64,000 bases of DNA, taken from positions 310,001 through 374,000 of the forward strand of contig JADJZE010000002.1 of NCBI GenBank assembly GCA_016719405.1, read 5' to 3'. Under the pieces are notes generated by a model. It was not told the DNA's origin. It saw nothing but the letters and a program-made list of their open reading frames with translations, and did no database searches. The translations under genes and the position numbers were made by a program. Shown piece by piece: positions 10,982 through 19,562 of this stretch. Each line of letters begins with the position of its first letter. The stretch's first letter is position 1. This stretch comes from Candidatus Aalborgicola lynettensis. Its GTDB lineage: Bacteria > Pseudomonadota > Gammaproteobacteria > Burkholderiales > Burkholderiaceae_C.

Positions 10982-11791
10982 TTACGCCTTTTGGGCGCAG
11001 ATAAAAAATTCGCGGTTCCCGTCACCACCGGCAATCGGCGAGTCGAACCACGCGGTCACGGTCAATTCCAAGTCGGCGCAGCACGCACGCAGCTTGGCCT
11101 CTATCAGCGGGTAAAAGGACGCATCTTTCACAATACCGCCCTTGCCCACCTGACCCGGCTGCAGCTCAAACTGGGGTTTGACCAGCATCAGCAAGGTTCC
11201 GCCCGGCTTCAGGAATGGAATCACCGCCGGCAGCACCAGCGTTTGCGATATGAAAGACAGGTCACCCACCACCACATCAAACGTCGGCGCCCATTCTTCC
11301 ATGCCCTCGTTTTCGGGGTCAAAAAGGCCGCCTGCGCCCGTGTAGTTGGCGCAAGCAGCTATCAAATCGCTAGCATCCAGCGCTCTGGCATTGACACCTT
11401 CCACACACAGCACACGGCCGTCTTCACGCAACTGCGGGTGCAACTGGGCACTGCCCACATCCACCCCTACCACGCTGCGCGCGCCGTGCTGCAGCAGGCA
11501 ATCGGTAAACCCGCCAGTGCTCTGGCCCACGTCCAAACAGTCCAACCCTTGCACGAAAAGTCCCACCTGCCTGAGCGCAGCTTCCAGCTTCAGTCCGCCC
11601 CGGGAAACGTAACGCGCCTCCGAGTCGTCCAAGAGGCGGATGGGGGCTTCTTCTGGAACCTCATCGCCATTCTTGGCAATGCGTTTCCAGACTTCCCCGT
11701 TTTGCCACTCCACACCATCCGCAATCAGGCGCTGCGCCTGGGAGCGGGTGGTGGCCAGTTGTCGCTGCACCAGCAGTTGGTCAATGCGCAT
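10982..11791 (-). CDS. tlyA: TlyA-family rRNA (cytidine-2'-O)-methyltransferase
   Basis: 269 residues from the ATG at 11791. The frame is open further but the upstream part is antisense to ahcY. An S4-like RNA-binding domain opens the protein (MRIDQLLVQRQLATTRSQAQ), followed by an FtsJ-like SAM fold with DVGQSTGGFTDCLLQ and VVGDLSFIS. TlyA enzymes 2'-O-methylate rRNA cytidines. It lies between ahcY (8 bp away) and metF, so a SAM-consuming RNA methyltransferase is placed under the SAH switch. A short piece near 11340-11372 resembles the dispersed repeat seen elsewhere in the window. Confidence 0.93.
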   Translation of the reverse strand: MRIDQLLVQRQLATTRSQAQRLIADGVEWQNGEVWKRIAKNGDEVPEEAPIRLLDDSEARYVSRGGLKLEAALRQVGLFVQGLDCLDVGQSTGGFTDCLLQHGARSVVGVDVGSAQLHPQLREDGRVLCVEGVNARALDASDLIAACANYTGAGGLFDPENEGMEEWAPTFDVVVGDLSFISQTLVLPAVIPFLKPGGTLLMLVKPQFELQPGQVGKGGIVKDASFYPLIEAKLRACCADLELTVTAWFDSPIAGGDGNREFFICAQKA

Positions 11792-11799
11792 GGAGGCTA

Positions 11800-13254
11800 T
11801 CAGTACCTGTAGGTGTCTTTTTTGTACGGACCGGACTTGGACACACCGAGATAGGCTGCCTGCTCGTCGGAAAGCTCCGTCAGCATGGCGCCGACTTTGC
11901 CCAGGTGCAAACGCGCCACTTTCTCGTCCAGGTGCTTGGGCAACACGTACACCTTGCCCACCTTGTATTCCTTGGTCTTGGTGAACAGTTCGATCTGCGC
12001 AATGGTCTGGTTGGCAAAACTGGAGGACATGACAAAGCTGGGGTGGCCGGTGCCGCAACCCAGGTTCACCAGGCGGCCCTTGGCCAACAGGATGATGCGT
12101 TTTTCAGGCTTGGCATTCTTGCCCTTGGTGGCCGGGAAAATCACATGGTCGACTTGCGGCTTGATCTCTTCCCACTTCAGCTTCTCCAGCGAAGCGACGT
12201 CGATTTCATTGTCGAAGTGGCCAATGTTGCACACAATGGCCTGGTCCTTCATGGCCTGCATGTGCTTGAAAGTGATGACGTTTTTGTTGCCGGTGGCGGT
12301 AACAAAAATATCGGCCTTGTCGGCAGCGTATTCCATGGTCACGACCTTGTAGCCTTCCATGGCCGCCTGCAGGGCATTGATCGGGTCGATCTCGGTCACC
12401 CACACCTGGGCCGAGAGCGCGCGCAGGGCCTGGGCCGAACCCTTGCCCACGTCGCCGTAACCCGCCACCAAGGCCACCTTGCCCGCCACCATGACATCGG
12501 TGGCACGCTTGATGGCATCCACCAGGGACTCGCGGCAACCGTACAGGTTGTCGAACTTGCTCTTGGTTACCGAGTCGTTGACGTTGATGGCGCGCAGCGC
12601 CAGCGTGCCCTTGGCGGACATTTCTTCCAGGCGCATCACGCCGGTGGTGGTTTCTTCGGTCACGCCGATGATGTTCTTCAGGCGGCGGCTGTACCAGGTG
12701 GGGTCAACCTTCAACTTGGCCTTGATGCTGTTGAACAGGCAGATTTCTTCTTCGCTGCCGGGCTTGGCCAACAGTTTGATGTCTTTCTCCGCCTTGGTAC
12801 CCAGGTGCATCAGCAAGGTGGCATCGCCGCCGTCGTCCAGAATCATGTTCGGGCCTTCGGTCTTGCTGCCCTTGGGGCCAAATTCAAAGATGCGGTGGGT
12901 AAAGTCCCAATACTCTTCCAGCGATTCGCCCTTGTGCGCAAACACGGGGGTACCCTGCGCCACCAAGGCCGCTGCGGCGTGGTCTTGCGTCGAGAAAATA
13001 TTGCACGAAGCCCAGCGGACCTCGGCACCCAGGGCTTGCAGCGTTTCGACCAGCACACCGGTCTGGATGGTCATGTGCAGCGAGCCGGTAATGCGTGCAC
13101 CTTTGAGCGGCTGGCTCTTGGCAAATTCCTGGCGGATGGCCATCAAGCCGGGCATTTCGGTCTCGGCAATGGTCAACTCTTTGCGACCCCAAGGGGCCAG
13201 GCTCAGGTCGGCAATTTTGTAGTCTTCGGTCTTGGCAGGTTTCAACGCGCTCAT
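11800..13254 (-). CDS. ahcY: S-adenosylhomocysteinase
   Basis: 484 residues, the length of bacterial enzymes that carry the ~40-residue insertion. Visible features are the substrate region MLDD-like ILDDGGD, the NAD-binding GYGDVGKG, and the conserved C-terminal KTDTYRY-like end (KKDTYRY). It hydrolyses S-adenosylhomocysteine to adenosine and homocysteine, relieving product inhibition of methyltransferases. It is the first gene after the SAH riboswitch and heads the operon with tlyA and metF. Confidence 0.98.
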   Translation of the reverse strand: MSALKPAKTEDYKIADLSLAPWGRKELTIAETEMPGLMAIRQEFAKSQPLKGARITGSLHMTIQTGVLVETLQALGAEVRWASCNIFSTQDHAAAALVAQGTPVFAHKGESLEEYWDFTHRIFEFGPKGSKTEGPNMILDDGGDATLLMHLGTKAEKDIKLLAKPGSEEEICLFNSIKAKLKVDPTWYSRRLKNIIGVTEETTTGVMRLEEMSAKGTLALRAINVNDSVTKSKFDNLYGCRESLVDAIKRATDVMVAGKVALVAGYGDVGKGSAQALRALSAQVWVTEIDPINALQAAMEGYKVVTMEYAADKADIFVTATGNKNVITFKHMQAMKDQAIVCNIGHFDNEIDVASLEKLKWEEIKPQVDHVIFPATKGKNAKPEKRIILLAKGRLVNLGCGTGHPSFVMSSSFANQTIAQIELFTKTKEYKVGKVYVLPKHLDEKVARLHLGKVGAMLTELSDEQAAYLGVSKSGPYKKDTYRY

Positions 13255-13324
13255 AGTTCAGTCCAAAAATAAATTTGAAAATACCAGCCTGCGGGAAAAC
13301 TTTTGGGGAAAGCTCACCACACAG

Positions 13325-13394
13325 ACCCGTGGGTGAGCGCAGTTGATGATCCGAGCCTCGTTCAATGGATATGAACTGCAGCGCTCCTCGGAAC
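13325..13394 (-). promoter_or_regulatory. S-adenosylhomocysteine (SAH) riboswitch
   Basis: Read on the minus strand, the leader of ahcY contains CCGAGGAGCGCTGCA (13391-13377), then an internal hairpin, then GAGGCTCGG (13359-13351), which closes P1 by pairing CCGAG with CTCGG. GCGCTCACC (13339-13331) follows and can form the pseudoknot with GGAGCGC. Sequence order and spacing match the SAH element known upstream of ahcY in proteobacteria. It is an ON switch: binding of SAH exposes the ahcY ribosome site. The switch gates ahcY, tlyA and metF together. Confidence 0.92.
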
Positions 13395-13399
13395 GGTGG

Positions 13400-13405
13400 A
13401 TTATA
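13400..13405 (-). promoter_or_regulatory. -10 box of the ahcY riboswitch transcript
   Basis: TATAAT on the minus strand, 9 bases before the first paired base of the SAH riboswitch, so the transcript would begin with the aptamer. No good -35 hexamer is visible at 16-18 bp spacing. Confidence 0.65.
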
Positions 13406-13585
13406 CGAAGCTGTTGGCAATGCCACTGCGTAAATACCCTAATCTCCGCCATCCAAGCTGTGGCGTCCGATCCATCGGGATGGGCGGTGAGGCATACGTC
13501 GGTGGCACCTCCGCTAAAATTCGCCCCTTTCGGGCCATCGCCCGCAGGGTGTACACGCACCCGCCCCATCTTCTGGAACCCCCCT

Positions 13586-15217
13586 GTGTCCTACACCGCC
13601 GAAACCCGCCGCCGCCGCACGTTTGCGATCATCTCTCACCCCGATGCGGGTAAAACCACGCTGACCGAAAAGCTGCTGCTGTTCTCGGGCGCGATCCAGA
13701 TTGCCGGTTCGGTCAAGGCCCGCAAGGCCAGCCGCCATGCCACCAGCGACTGGATGGAGATTGAAAAGCAGCGCGGCATTTCGGTCGCCTCCAGCGTGAT
13801 GCAGATGGTCTACCGCGACCACGTTATCAACCTGCTCGACACACCCGGCCACAAGGACTTCAGCGAAGACACCTACCGCGTGCTGACCGCCGTGGACTCG
13901 GCTCTGATGGTGATTGACGCCGCCAACGGTGTCGAATCCCAAACCCGCCGCCTGATTGAGGTGTGCCGCCAGCGCGATACACCCATCATCACCTTTGTGA
14001 ACAAGATGGACCGCGAGGTGCGTGACCCGTTGGACATCCTGGACGAGATCGAACGGGAGTTGGGCATGCCGTGCGTGCCCATGACCTGGCCGGTGGGTCA
14101 GGGCAAAACCTTTGGCGGCATCATCAACCTGCGCACGCGGGGCATGACCGTTTTTGAGAGCGGCTCCGAGCGTCGCCCGCAAGATTTTGAAACCATCCCG
14201 ATTACCAACACCGAAGAACTCACCAAACGCTTCAAGTTCGAGATCGACGCCGCGTTTGAAAGCATGGAGCTGGCCACCGGCGCCTCGCCCGAATGGGACC
14301 ACGCCGCTTTTCTGGCCGGCAAACAAACCCCGGTGTTCTTCGGCTCCGGCGTGAACAACTTTGGTGTGATGGAAGTGCTGGACGCGCTGGTGGATCTGGC
14401 CCCGTCGCCGGGCCCGCGCACCAGCTCGTTGGTGGTCAACAAACAGCCCGTCGTCAAAGAAGTGCAAGCCGCAGACGATGCCTTCAGCGGCGTGGTGTTC
14501 AAAGTGCAGGCCAATATGGACGCCAACCACCGCGACCGCATTGCCTTTGTGCGCGTGGCCTCGGGCAAGTACACGCCGGGCATGAAGCTCAAAGTCATGC
14601 GCACCGCCAAAGAGCTGCGTCCCACATCCGTGGTGACCTTCATGAGCCAGCGCCGCGAGGCGGTGGAAGAAGCATACGCGGGCGACATCGTGGGCTTTAC
14701 CACCCACGGCGGCGTGCAGTTGGGTGACACCATTACCGATGGCAGCGTCAACCTGCTCTACACCGGCCTGCCCTTCTTTGCGCCAGAGATGTTCATGACC
14801 GTGGTGCTGCGCAACCCGCTGCGCACCAAGCAGCTGCAGCAAGGCCTGGCCCAGCTGGGCGAGGAAGGCGCCATTCAGGTCTTCAAGCCCGAGATGGGCG
14901 GCAACATGCTGCTGGGCGCCGTGGGCCAATTGCAGTTTGAAGTGGTGCAACACCGCCTCAAAGGCGAATACGACGCCGACATTCGCCTGGAAGGCTGCCA
15001 GTACACCGGCGCACGCTGGATTACTGCCGACACGCCCAAGGAGTTGCAGGAGTTCGTCAACGCCTACCCGCAACGCATGGCACGCGACGCGGCGGATACG
15101 CTGGCCTATTTGTGTACCAGCCCGTATGACGTGCGTCTGGCGCAGGAACGCTTCCCAAAAATCCACTTCCACCCGCTGCGTGAGCATGCGGGCCTGGCGC
15201 TGCAAAACGCAGGGTGA
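13586..15217 (+). CDS. prfC: Peptide chain release factor 3
   Basis: 543 residues from a GTG at 13586, which gives the family opening SYTAETRRRRTFAIISHPDAGKTTLTEK. The frame is open further upstream but those ~80 residues have no counterpart in RF3. G-domain motifs: HPDAGKTT (P-loop), DTPGHKDF (switch II) and NKMD. RF3 is the GTPase that releases RF1/RF2 from the ribosome after termination. It is divergent from ahcY and convergent with fliR. The region 13411-13585 must carry its promoter; none stands out. Confidence 0.97.
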   Translation: MSYTAETRRRRTFAIISHPDAGKTTLTEKLLLFSGAIQIAGSVKARKASRHATSDWMEIEKQRGISVASSVMQMVYRDHVINLLDTPGHKDFSEDTYRVLTAVDSALMVIDAANGVESQTRRLIEVCRQRDTPIITFVNKMDREVRDPLDILDEIERELGMPCVPMTWPVGQGKTFGGIINLRTRGMTVFESGSERRPQDFETIPITNTEELTKRFKFEIDAAFESMELATGASPEWDHAAFLAGKQTPVFFGSGVNNFGVMEVLDALVDLAPSPGPRTSSLVVNKQPVVKEVQAADDAFSGVVFKVQANMDANHRDRIAFVRVASGKYTPGMKLKVMRTAKELRPTSVVTFMSQRREAVEEAYAGDIVGFTTHGGVQLGDTITDGSVNLLYTGLPFFAPEMFMTVVLRNPLRTKQLQQGLAQLGEEGAIQVFKPEMGGNMLLGAVGQLQFEVVQHRLKGEYDADIRLEGCQYTGARWITADTPKELQEFVNAYPQRMARDAADTLAYLCTSPYDVRLAQERFPKIHFHPLREHAGLALQNAG

Positions 15218-15254
15218 TGCCCAGTAACTGACGTATTGGAATTTTTATTCAGGT

Positions 15255-16022
15255 CTACCCGTGGATAAACAGGGCCACCGCACGTTCCATGAGCCCCATA
15301 AATGCCTGATCCAGCATTGGCAATGTGACGGCAATGCCGATAAGTCCAACAGCCAAAGTCACCGGAAACCCCACCGCAAAAATGTTCATCTGTGGTGCGA
15401 CGCGCGAAATAATCCCAAGGGCCAGATTCACAAACATCAACATGCCCACCATCGGTAATGCAATCCAAAGTGCACTGGCGAACAAGTCGGTTCCCAGCCG
15501 CTGCAACTGCATACGGGCCAATGTTTCCAGAAAATTCTGATCCAACGGGAAGGACTGAAAACTTCGGTGTATTGCCAACAACACCATCAAATGCCCGTTC
15601 AGAGCCAAGAACAGCAACGATGTCATCTGGCCAAAAAACCGGGCAACCGCACTTGATTGTGCATTGAGCGTGGGGTCAAAAAATGCTGCAAAGTTCAATC
15701 CCATCTGAAATCCAACAACCTCGCCCGCCAACTCCATGGCCGAAAAGACAACGCGAATGGCAAATCCGATGGCCAAACCTACACCGACTTGCTGAACTAC
15801 CACTCCCATAGCCCGGGGGTCATTGAAACCAATGAGTGGCATGTCTGGCAAACTGGCCTGCATGGCAACCGCCACAAAAAAAGCGAGTGCAATCTTGGCC
15901 CGCATGGGGAATGCGCGCGATGAGAAGACCGGCGCTGCCGTAAACACTGCCAGAACCCGCAAAAATGGCCAGAATATCGGTGAAATCCAGGCGACCAGTT
16001 GGGCCTCAGTAAGCGTAATCAA
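15255..16022 (-). CDS. fliR: Flagellar export apparatus protein FliR
   Basis: 255 residues, almost entirely hydrophobic with about six membrane segments, opening with WISPIFWPFLRVLAVFTAAPVFSSR and ending VALFIHG as FliR proteins do. It forms the export gate with FliP and FliQ in the basal body. Last gene of the fliF-R operon; 13 bp after fliQ. Confidence 0.96.
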   Translation of the reverse strand: MITLTEAQLVAWISPIFWPFLRVLAVFTAAPVFSSRAFPMRAKIALAFFVAVAMQASLPDMPLIGFNDPRAMGVVVQQVGVGLAIGFAIRVVFSAMELAGEVVGFQMGLNFAAFFDPTLNAQSSAVARFFGQMTSLLFLALNGHLMVLLAIHRSFQSFPLDQNFLETLARMQLQRLGTDLFASALWIALPMVGMLMFVNLALGIISRVAPQMNIFAVGFPVTLAVGLIGIAVTLPMLDQAFMGLMERAVALFIHG

Positions 16023-16035
16023 AACAGCACCGCCA

Positions 16036-16305
16036 TCACGCTACCACACCGGGAATGGCCTCAAGCGTACGGCGGATGTACTCCACCAGCATGGTCAGCA
16101 TCCAAGGGCCAGCGATCGCAAACACGGCAATAACAGCAACCAACTTGGGAACAAAGGCCAAAGTCGCTTCGTGAATTTGTGTAACTGCTTGGAACAAACT
16201 CACCAACAAACCCACCACCAATGCAGCACCAAGCACGGGGGATGAAACCATCAGCAACATCAACAAGGCATCTTGCCCCACTGTCAAAACCATTTGCGCA
16301 TTCAT
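16036..16305 (-). CDS. fliQ: Flagellar export apparatus protein FliQ
   Basis: 89 residues from the ATG at 16305, the usual FliQ size. It has two membrane helices with the family sequence LLVSLFQAVTQIHEATL between them. An upstream in-frame extension to 16356 is not conserved in the family and overlaps the fliP end. Component of the type III export gate. Confidence 0.96.
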   Translation of the reverse strand: MNAQMVLTVGQDALLMLLMVSSPVLGAALVVGLLVSLFQAVTQIHEATLAFVPKLVAVIAVFAIAGPWMLTMLVEYIRRTLEAIPGVVA

Positions 16306-16324
16306 TCCAATGCCCCTTTTGCCC

Positions 16325-17074
16325 TTAGCTGACAAAACTCGCAGCCAACGAACCAATCAGCAAATTCCAGCCATCGGCCAACACAAACAGCATCAACTTG
16401 AATGGCAGGGCCACCAAAACAGGAGAAAGCATCATCATCCCCAAGGACATCAATATGCTGGCCACCACAATGTCAATCACCAGAAAGGGGATGAAAATCA
16501 TAAATCCGATTTGAAAAGCTGATTTCAACTCGCTAATCACAAAAGAAGGAATCAACACCCGCATCGGCGCAGTATCGGCCTTGGCGTCCGGGCCGAGTTT
16601 GGCCAACTTCGCGAACAGGGAAAAGTCCGATTGGCGGGTCTGTTTGACCATAAATGTGCGAACGGGAGACTCCGCCTTTTCCAATGCCTTCTCAAACGTG
16701 ATCGCGTTCTTGGTATAGGGTACATAGGCATCGGCATACACTCTGTCCAGCGTAGGTCCCATAACAAAAAAAGTTAAGAACAGTGAGAGGCCCACAATCA
16801 CCTGATTGGGAGGAGCGGACTGGGTTCCCAATGCTTGTCGCACCAACGAAAGGACAATGACGATACGGGTAAAGCCAGTCATCATCAATAACATTGCTGG
16901 CAAAAACGACAGCGTCGTAAAAAAAAGCAGGGTTTGGATGGGAACTGAAAAATTGACACCCGACGCACCGGACCCCACCAGCAAAGGAAGCTGTCCGGCG
17001 TCCTGCGCGCAGACCGCCGTCTGCAGACAAAACGCTACTGCCCCTAAAAAAAACTTACCTGATGGCCGGTTCAC
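16325..17074 (-). CDS. fliP: Flagellar export apparatus protein FliP
   Basis: 249 residues from a GTG at 17074, chosen because GGAGG stands six bases before it; the frame continues to 17125 but would overlap fliO. A cleavable signal peptide (ending near CAQDAG) precedes the conserved LSFLPAMLLMMTGFTRIVIVLS and the C-terminal FKLMLFVLADGWNLLIGSL. Core of the export pore. Confidence 0.96.
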   Translation of the reverse strand: MNRPSGKFFLGAVAFCLQTAVCAQDAGQLPLLVGSGASGVNFSVPIQTLLFFTTLSFLPAMLLMMTGFTRIVIVLSLVRQALGTQSAPPNQVIVGLSLFLTFFVMGPTLDRVYADAYVPYTKNAITFEKALEKAESPVRTFMVKQTRQSDFSLFAKLAKLGPDAKADTAPMRVLIPSFVISELKSAFQIGFMIFIPFLVIDIVVASILMSLGMMMLSPVLVALPFKLMLFVLADGWNLLIGSLAASFVS

Positions 17075-17102
17075 ACGATACCTCCAGAGAAAACGGTTAA
17101 AC

Positions 17103-17387
17103 CTAATCCGTTCCACGCGGCACAACCGGGTCTGCAGAACCAGTGTGCAATCGGGTGATCGATTGCGCAGTCACCCCCAAAGTTAACCATACTCTGGCCC
17201 CGGGCGGCCCAACCTCCACCGTGACAACACGCTGGTGCGGGCCGACCGCCACAGCAGAAATCAGCTTGGCCTGCCCTTCGGTTTGGCGAAGCCCCCCGGC
17301 AGACTGTCCTTTAAGCCATTTCACCGCGAACGGCAAACAGACAAGAACCGCCAGAAAAACCCCCACCGAGCACAAAGATTGGTTCAT
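17103..17387 (-). CDS. fliO: Flagellar protein FliO
   Basis: About 94 residues, with one N-terminal membrane helix (SVGVFLAVLVCLPFAVKWL) and a cytoplasmic beta-rich domain (GPHQRVVTVEVG, LTLGVTAQSI) typical of the poorly conserved FliO, a chaperone for FliP assembly. The ATG at 17387 is preferred; a TTG at 17396 directly abuts the fliN stop. Identification rests partly on its place between fliN and fliP. Confidence 0.9.
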   Translation of the reverse strand: MNQSLCSVGVFLAVLVCLPFAVKWLKGQSAGGLRQTEGQAKLISAVAVGPHQRVVTVEVGPPGARVWLTLGVTAQSITRLHTGSADPVVPRGTD

Positions 17388-17396
17388 GTTTGGCAA

Positions 17397-17846
17397 TTAA
17401 CTCTTGCTCACCCGACGCAAGCGCTCCGACGGTGTGACCACATCGGTCAAACGAATACCAAATTTGTCGTTCACCACTACAACCTCACCTTGGGCAATCA
17501 AATAGCCATTCACCAACACATCCATCGGCTCACCCGCCAAAGCATCCAACTCCACGACCGAGCCCTGGCCAAGCTGCAAAATGTGCTTGATAGGCACTTT
17601 GGTACGACCGAGTTCCACCGACAACTGGACCGGGATATCTAGCACCATATTGATGTCATGCACAGGTACTTCAGCAGCACCCGTCATGGACGAAAACGGA
17701 CGCGGTGCTTCGCCAGCAAGCACACCGCCCGACTCACCGTCGGCGGAGGCTGACTCCGTCGATTTTTGCTCCAATAACGCCTCGGCCCAATCGGCCATCC
17801 CGTCATCGGCGGCGGCGGCGTCGTCTGGAGTTTCTTCAGATGCCAT
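17397..17846 (-). CDS. fliN: Flagellar motor switch protein FliN
   Basis: 149 residues from the ATG at 17846. That start lies one base after the fliM stop and has GGGAG upstream; a start at 17873 would overlap fliM. An acidic variable N-terminus is followed by the C-ring (SpoA) domain: DIPVQLSVELGRTKVPIKHILQLGQGSVVELD through GIRLTDVV. Forms the base of the C-ring. Confidence 0.96.
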   Translation of the reverse strand: MASEETPDDAAAADDGMADWAEALLEQKSTESASADGESGGVLAGEAPRPFSSMTGAAEVPVHDINMVLDIPVQLSVELGRTKVPIKHILQLGQGSVVELDALAGEPMDVLVNGYLIAQGEVVVVNDKFGIRLTDVVTPSERLRRVSKS

Positions 17847-17847
17847 T

Positions 17848-18840
17848 TCAGTCTCCCAACCAGTTTCGGTCATTGCCCCGCAGGGCTTTGTCTATGCGAA
17901 GCGCATATTTCGAATTATGGGTGCCATACTGGCACTCAAATATAGGTACACCGTCCACAGTCGCCTGTATTTTGGGTTCCCGCTCCAGTTCAATGAAATC
18001 GCCTTTTTTCATTGCCAACAACTGCTCCACCGTCGCATCCGCACGCGCCAACTCCGCCACCAAAGTGACCTCTGCAGCCTGAATTTCCCGCGTCAATACA
18101 TTCACCCACCGTCTGTCGACCTCAATTGCATCCCCCTGAGTGGATGAATACAACACGTCACGAATCGGCTCCAGCGTTGAATACGGGAAGCAAAAATGAA
18201 TGGCGCCGGTGATGTCGCCAATTTCCAGCTGGAATGAAGTTGAAATGACAATTTCGCTCGGAGTCGCAATATTTGCGAACTGGGGCTGCATCTCCGATCG
18301 TTGGTAATCGAGTTCAATCGGATAGATACCCTTCCAAGCTTTTTTGTATTCTGTGGTGATGACATCGACAAGCCGGTTGATGACCCGCTGCTCAGTGGCG
18401 GAGAAATCCCGCCCCTCGATACGGGTCTGGAACTTGCCAATTCCGCCATACAAGGTGTCAATCACACCAAACACCAAGGCCGGCTCACACACGATGAGGC
18501 CGCTTCCACGCAGCGGACGGATAGCTACGATATTGAAATTGGTGGGCACCGCCAATTCCCGCAAAAATGCGCTATAGCGCTGCACTGTCACAGGGCCAAC
18601 CGAAATTTCCGGACTGCGACGGATGAAATTAAACAACCCCACGCGCAAGTTCCGGGTAAATCGCTCATTAACGATTTCCATCGTCGGCATGCGCCCACGA
18701 ACAATCCGCTCCTGGCTGGAAATGTTATAGGCACGGACTTCACCGTGCTCAGGCGTATCTTCAACCGCTTTTTGACTCTCGCCCGTTACCCCCTCCAAGA
18801 GGGCGTCAACTTCTTCCTGGGATAGGAACGACTCAGCCAT
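17848..18840 (-). CDS. fliM: Flagellar motor switch protein FliM
   Basis: 330 residues. It opens with the CheY-phosphate-binding sequence FLSQEEVDALL, then the GGXG core (YGGIGKF) and a C-terminal SpoA domain. Middle ring component of the motor switch that receives the chemotaxis signal. Confidence 0.98.
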   Translation of the reverse strand: MAESFLSQEEVDALLEGVTGESQKAVEDTPEHGEVRAYNISSQERIVRGRMPTMEIVNERFTRNLRVGLFNFIRRSPEISVGPVTVQRYSAFLRELAVPTNFNIVAIRPLRGSGLIVCEPALVFGVIDTLYGGIGKFQTRIEGRDFSATEQRVINRLVDVITTEYKKAWKGIYPIELDYQRSEMQPQFANIATPSEIVISTSFQLEIGDITGAIHFCFPYSTLEPIRDVLYSSTQGDAIEVDRRWVNVLTREIQAAEVTLVAELARADATVEQLLAMKKGDFIELEREPKIQATVDGVPIFECQYGTHNSKYALRIDKALRGNDRNWLGD

Positions 18841-18864
18841 GATGAATAGATCCTTGCACCACTG

Positions 18865-19449
18865 CTATTGCACTATGAAACTCGAAAACAAAACCCCAAC
18901 CACCGGCATTTCTGCGTGCTCGGACTTTGCAGCTTTCTTTTTCTTTTTGGGAGGGGGCGGCTCATCTTCATGCGCTTCATCACCACCACCAAATGGCAGA
19001 GACGTCTCGCGAAGAATGTCTTTTGCAAGCTGCTGTTTGCCTTCGGGTTTTAACAATTCTTCCGCCGTTCGCTGCGAGATAAGCAAAAGAATGCCACTTC
19101 GAATGGTGGGCAAAAAGGCTTTGACCGTATCCACGGAATGGGCATCCGCCAACTCCAGCGTAATACCGACCTGCGCCACCTTTTCGCCGCCGGGATCGGC
19201 CAGATTAACCACCATGCTATCGAGCGGCAAATACGCAGGCGGCACCTTGGCCTTGGCCGGTGCGGTCGTTTTTTCAGTGCCCCCGTCCTCTGCGTCTTCT
19301 GCAGCCGCCGCGCGCTGTTTGCTGATATAAAAGAACGCCCCTCCAGCGAGCAGAGCAACAATCAATACAGCAGCGCCGATGATGATGAGCAATTTCTTGC
19401 TTTTAGCTGGTGCTTTGGGCGGTTCTTCAGTTTCGGGCTTGGCAGACAC
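18865..19449 (-). CDS. fliL: Flagellar basal body-associated protein FliL
   Basis: 194 residues with a short cytoplasmic N-terminus, one membrane helix (LLIIIGAAVLIVALLAGGAFFY) and a periplasmic FliL domain. Toward the C-terminus there is a low-complexity PPPPKKKKK stretch before the conserved end, longer than in most FliL proteins. Associates with the stator ring around the motor. Confidence 0.94.
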   Translation of the reverse strand: MSAKPETEEPPKAPAKSKKLLIIIGAAVLIVALLAGGAFFYISKQRAAAAEDAEDGGTEKTTAPAKAKVPPAYLPLDSMVVNLADPGGEKVAQVGITLELADAHSVDTVKAFLPTIRSGILLLISQRTAEELLKPEGKQQLAKDILRETSLPFGGGDEAHEDEPPPPKKKKKAAKSEHAEMPVVGVLFSSFIVQ

Positions 19450-19562
19450 AGTCGTTCCTTTGTTTCAACAAGGTTCGCACATTATTCTCAGGGATAGGCA
19501 GTCATTAAACACAGATTTGACCGGCAAATTCAAATCTATGGGATGGGGATTTGCGATCCCAT

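Noticed and set aside
11905..13272. Long plus-strand open frame (455 codons) opposite ahcY
   Set aside because: It is the complement of a highly conserved gene in GC-rich DNA; its protein is His/Gly/Leu-rich and unlike any family.
13514..15205. Minus-strand open frame of 563 codons opposite prfC
   Set aside because: Same reason: a shadow frame created by third-position GC bias in prfC.
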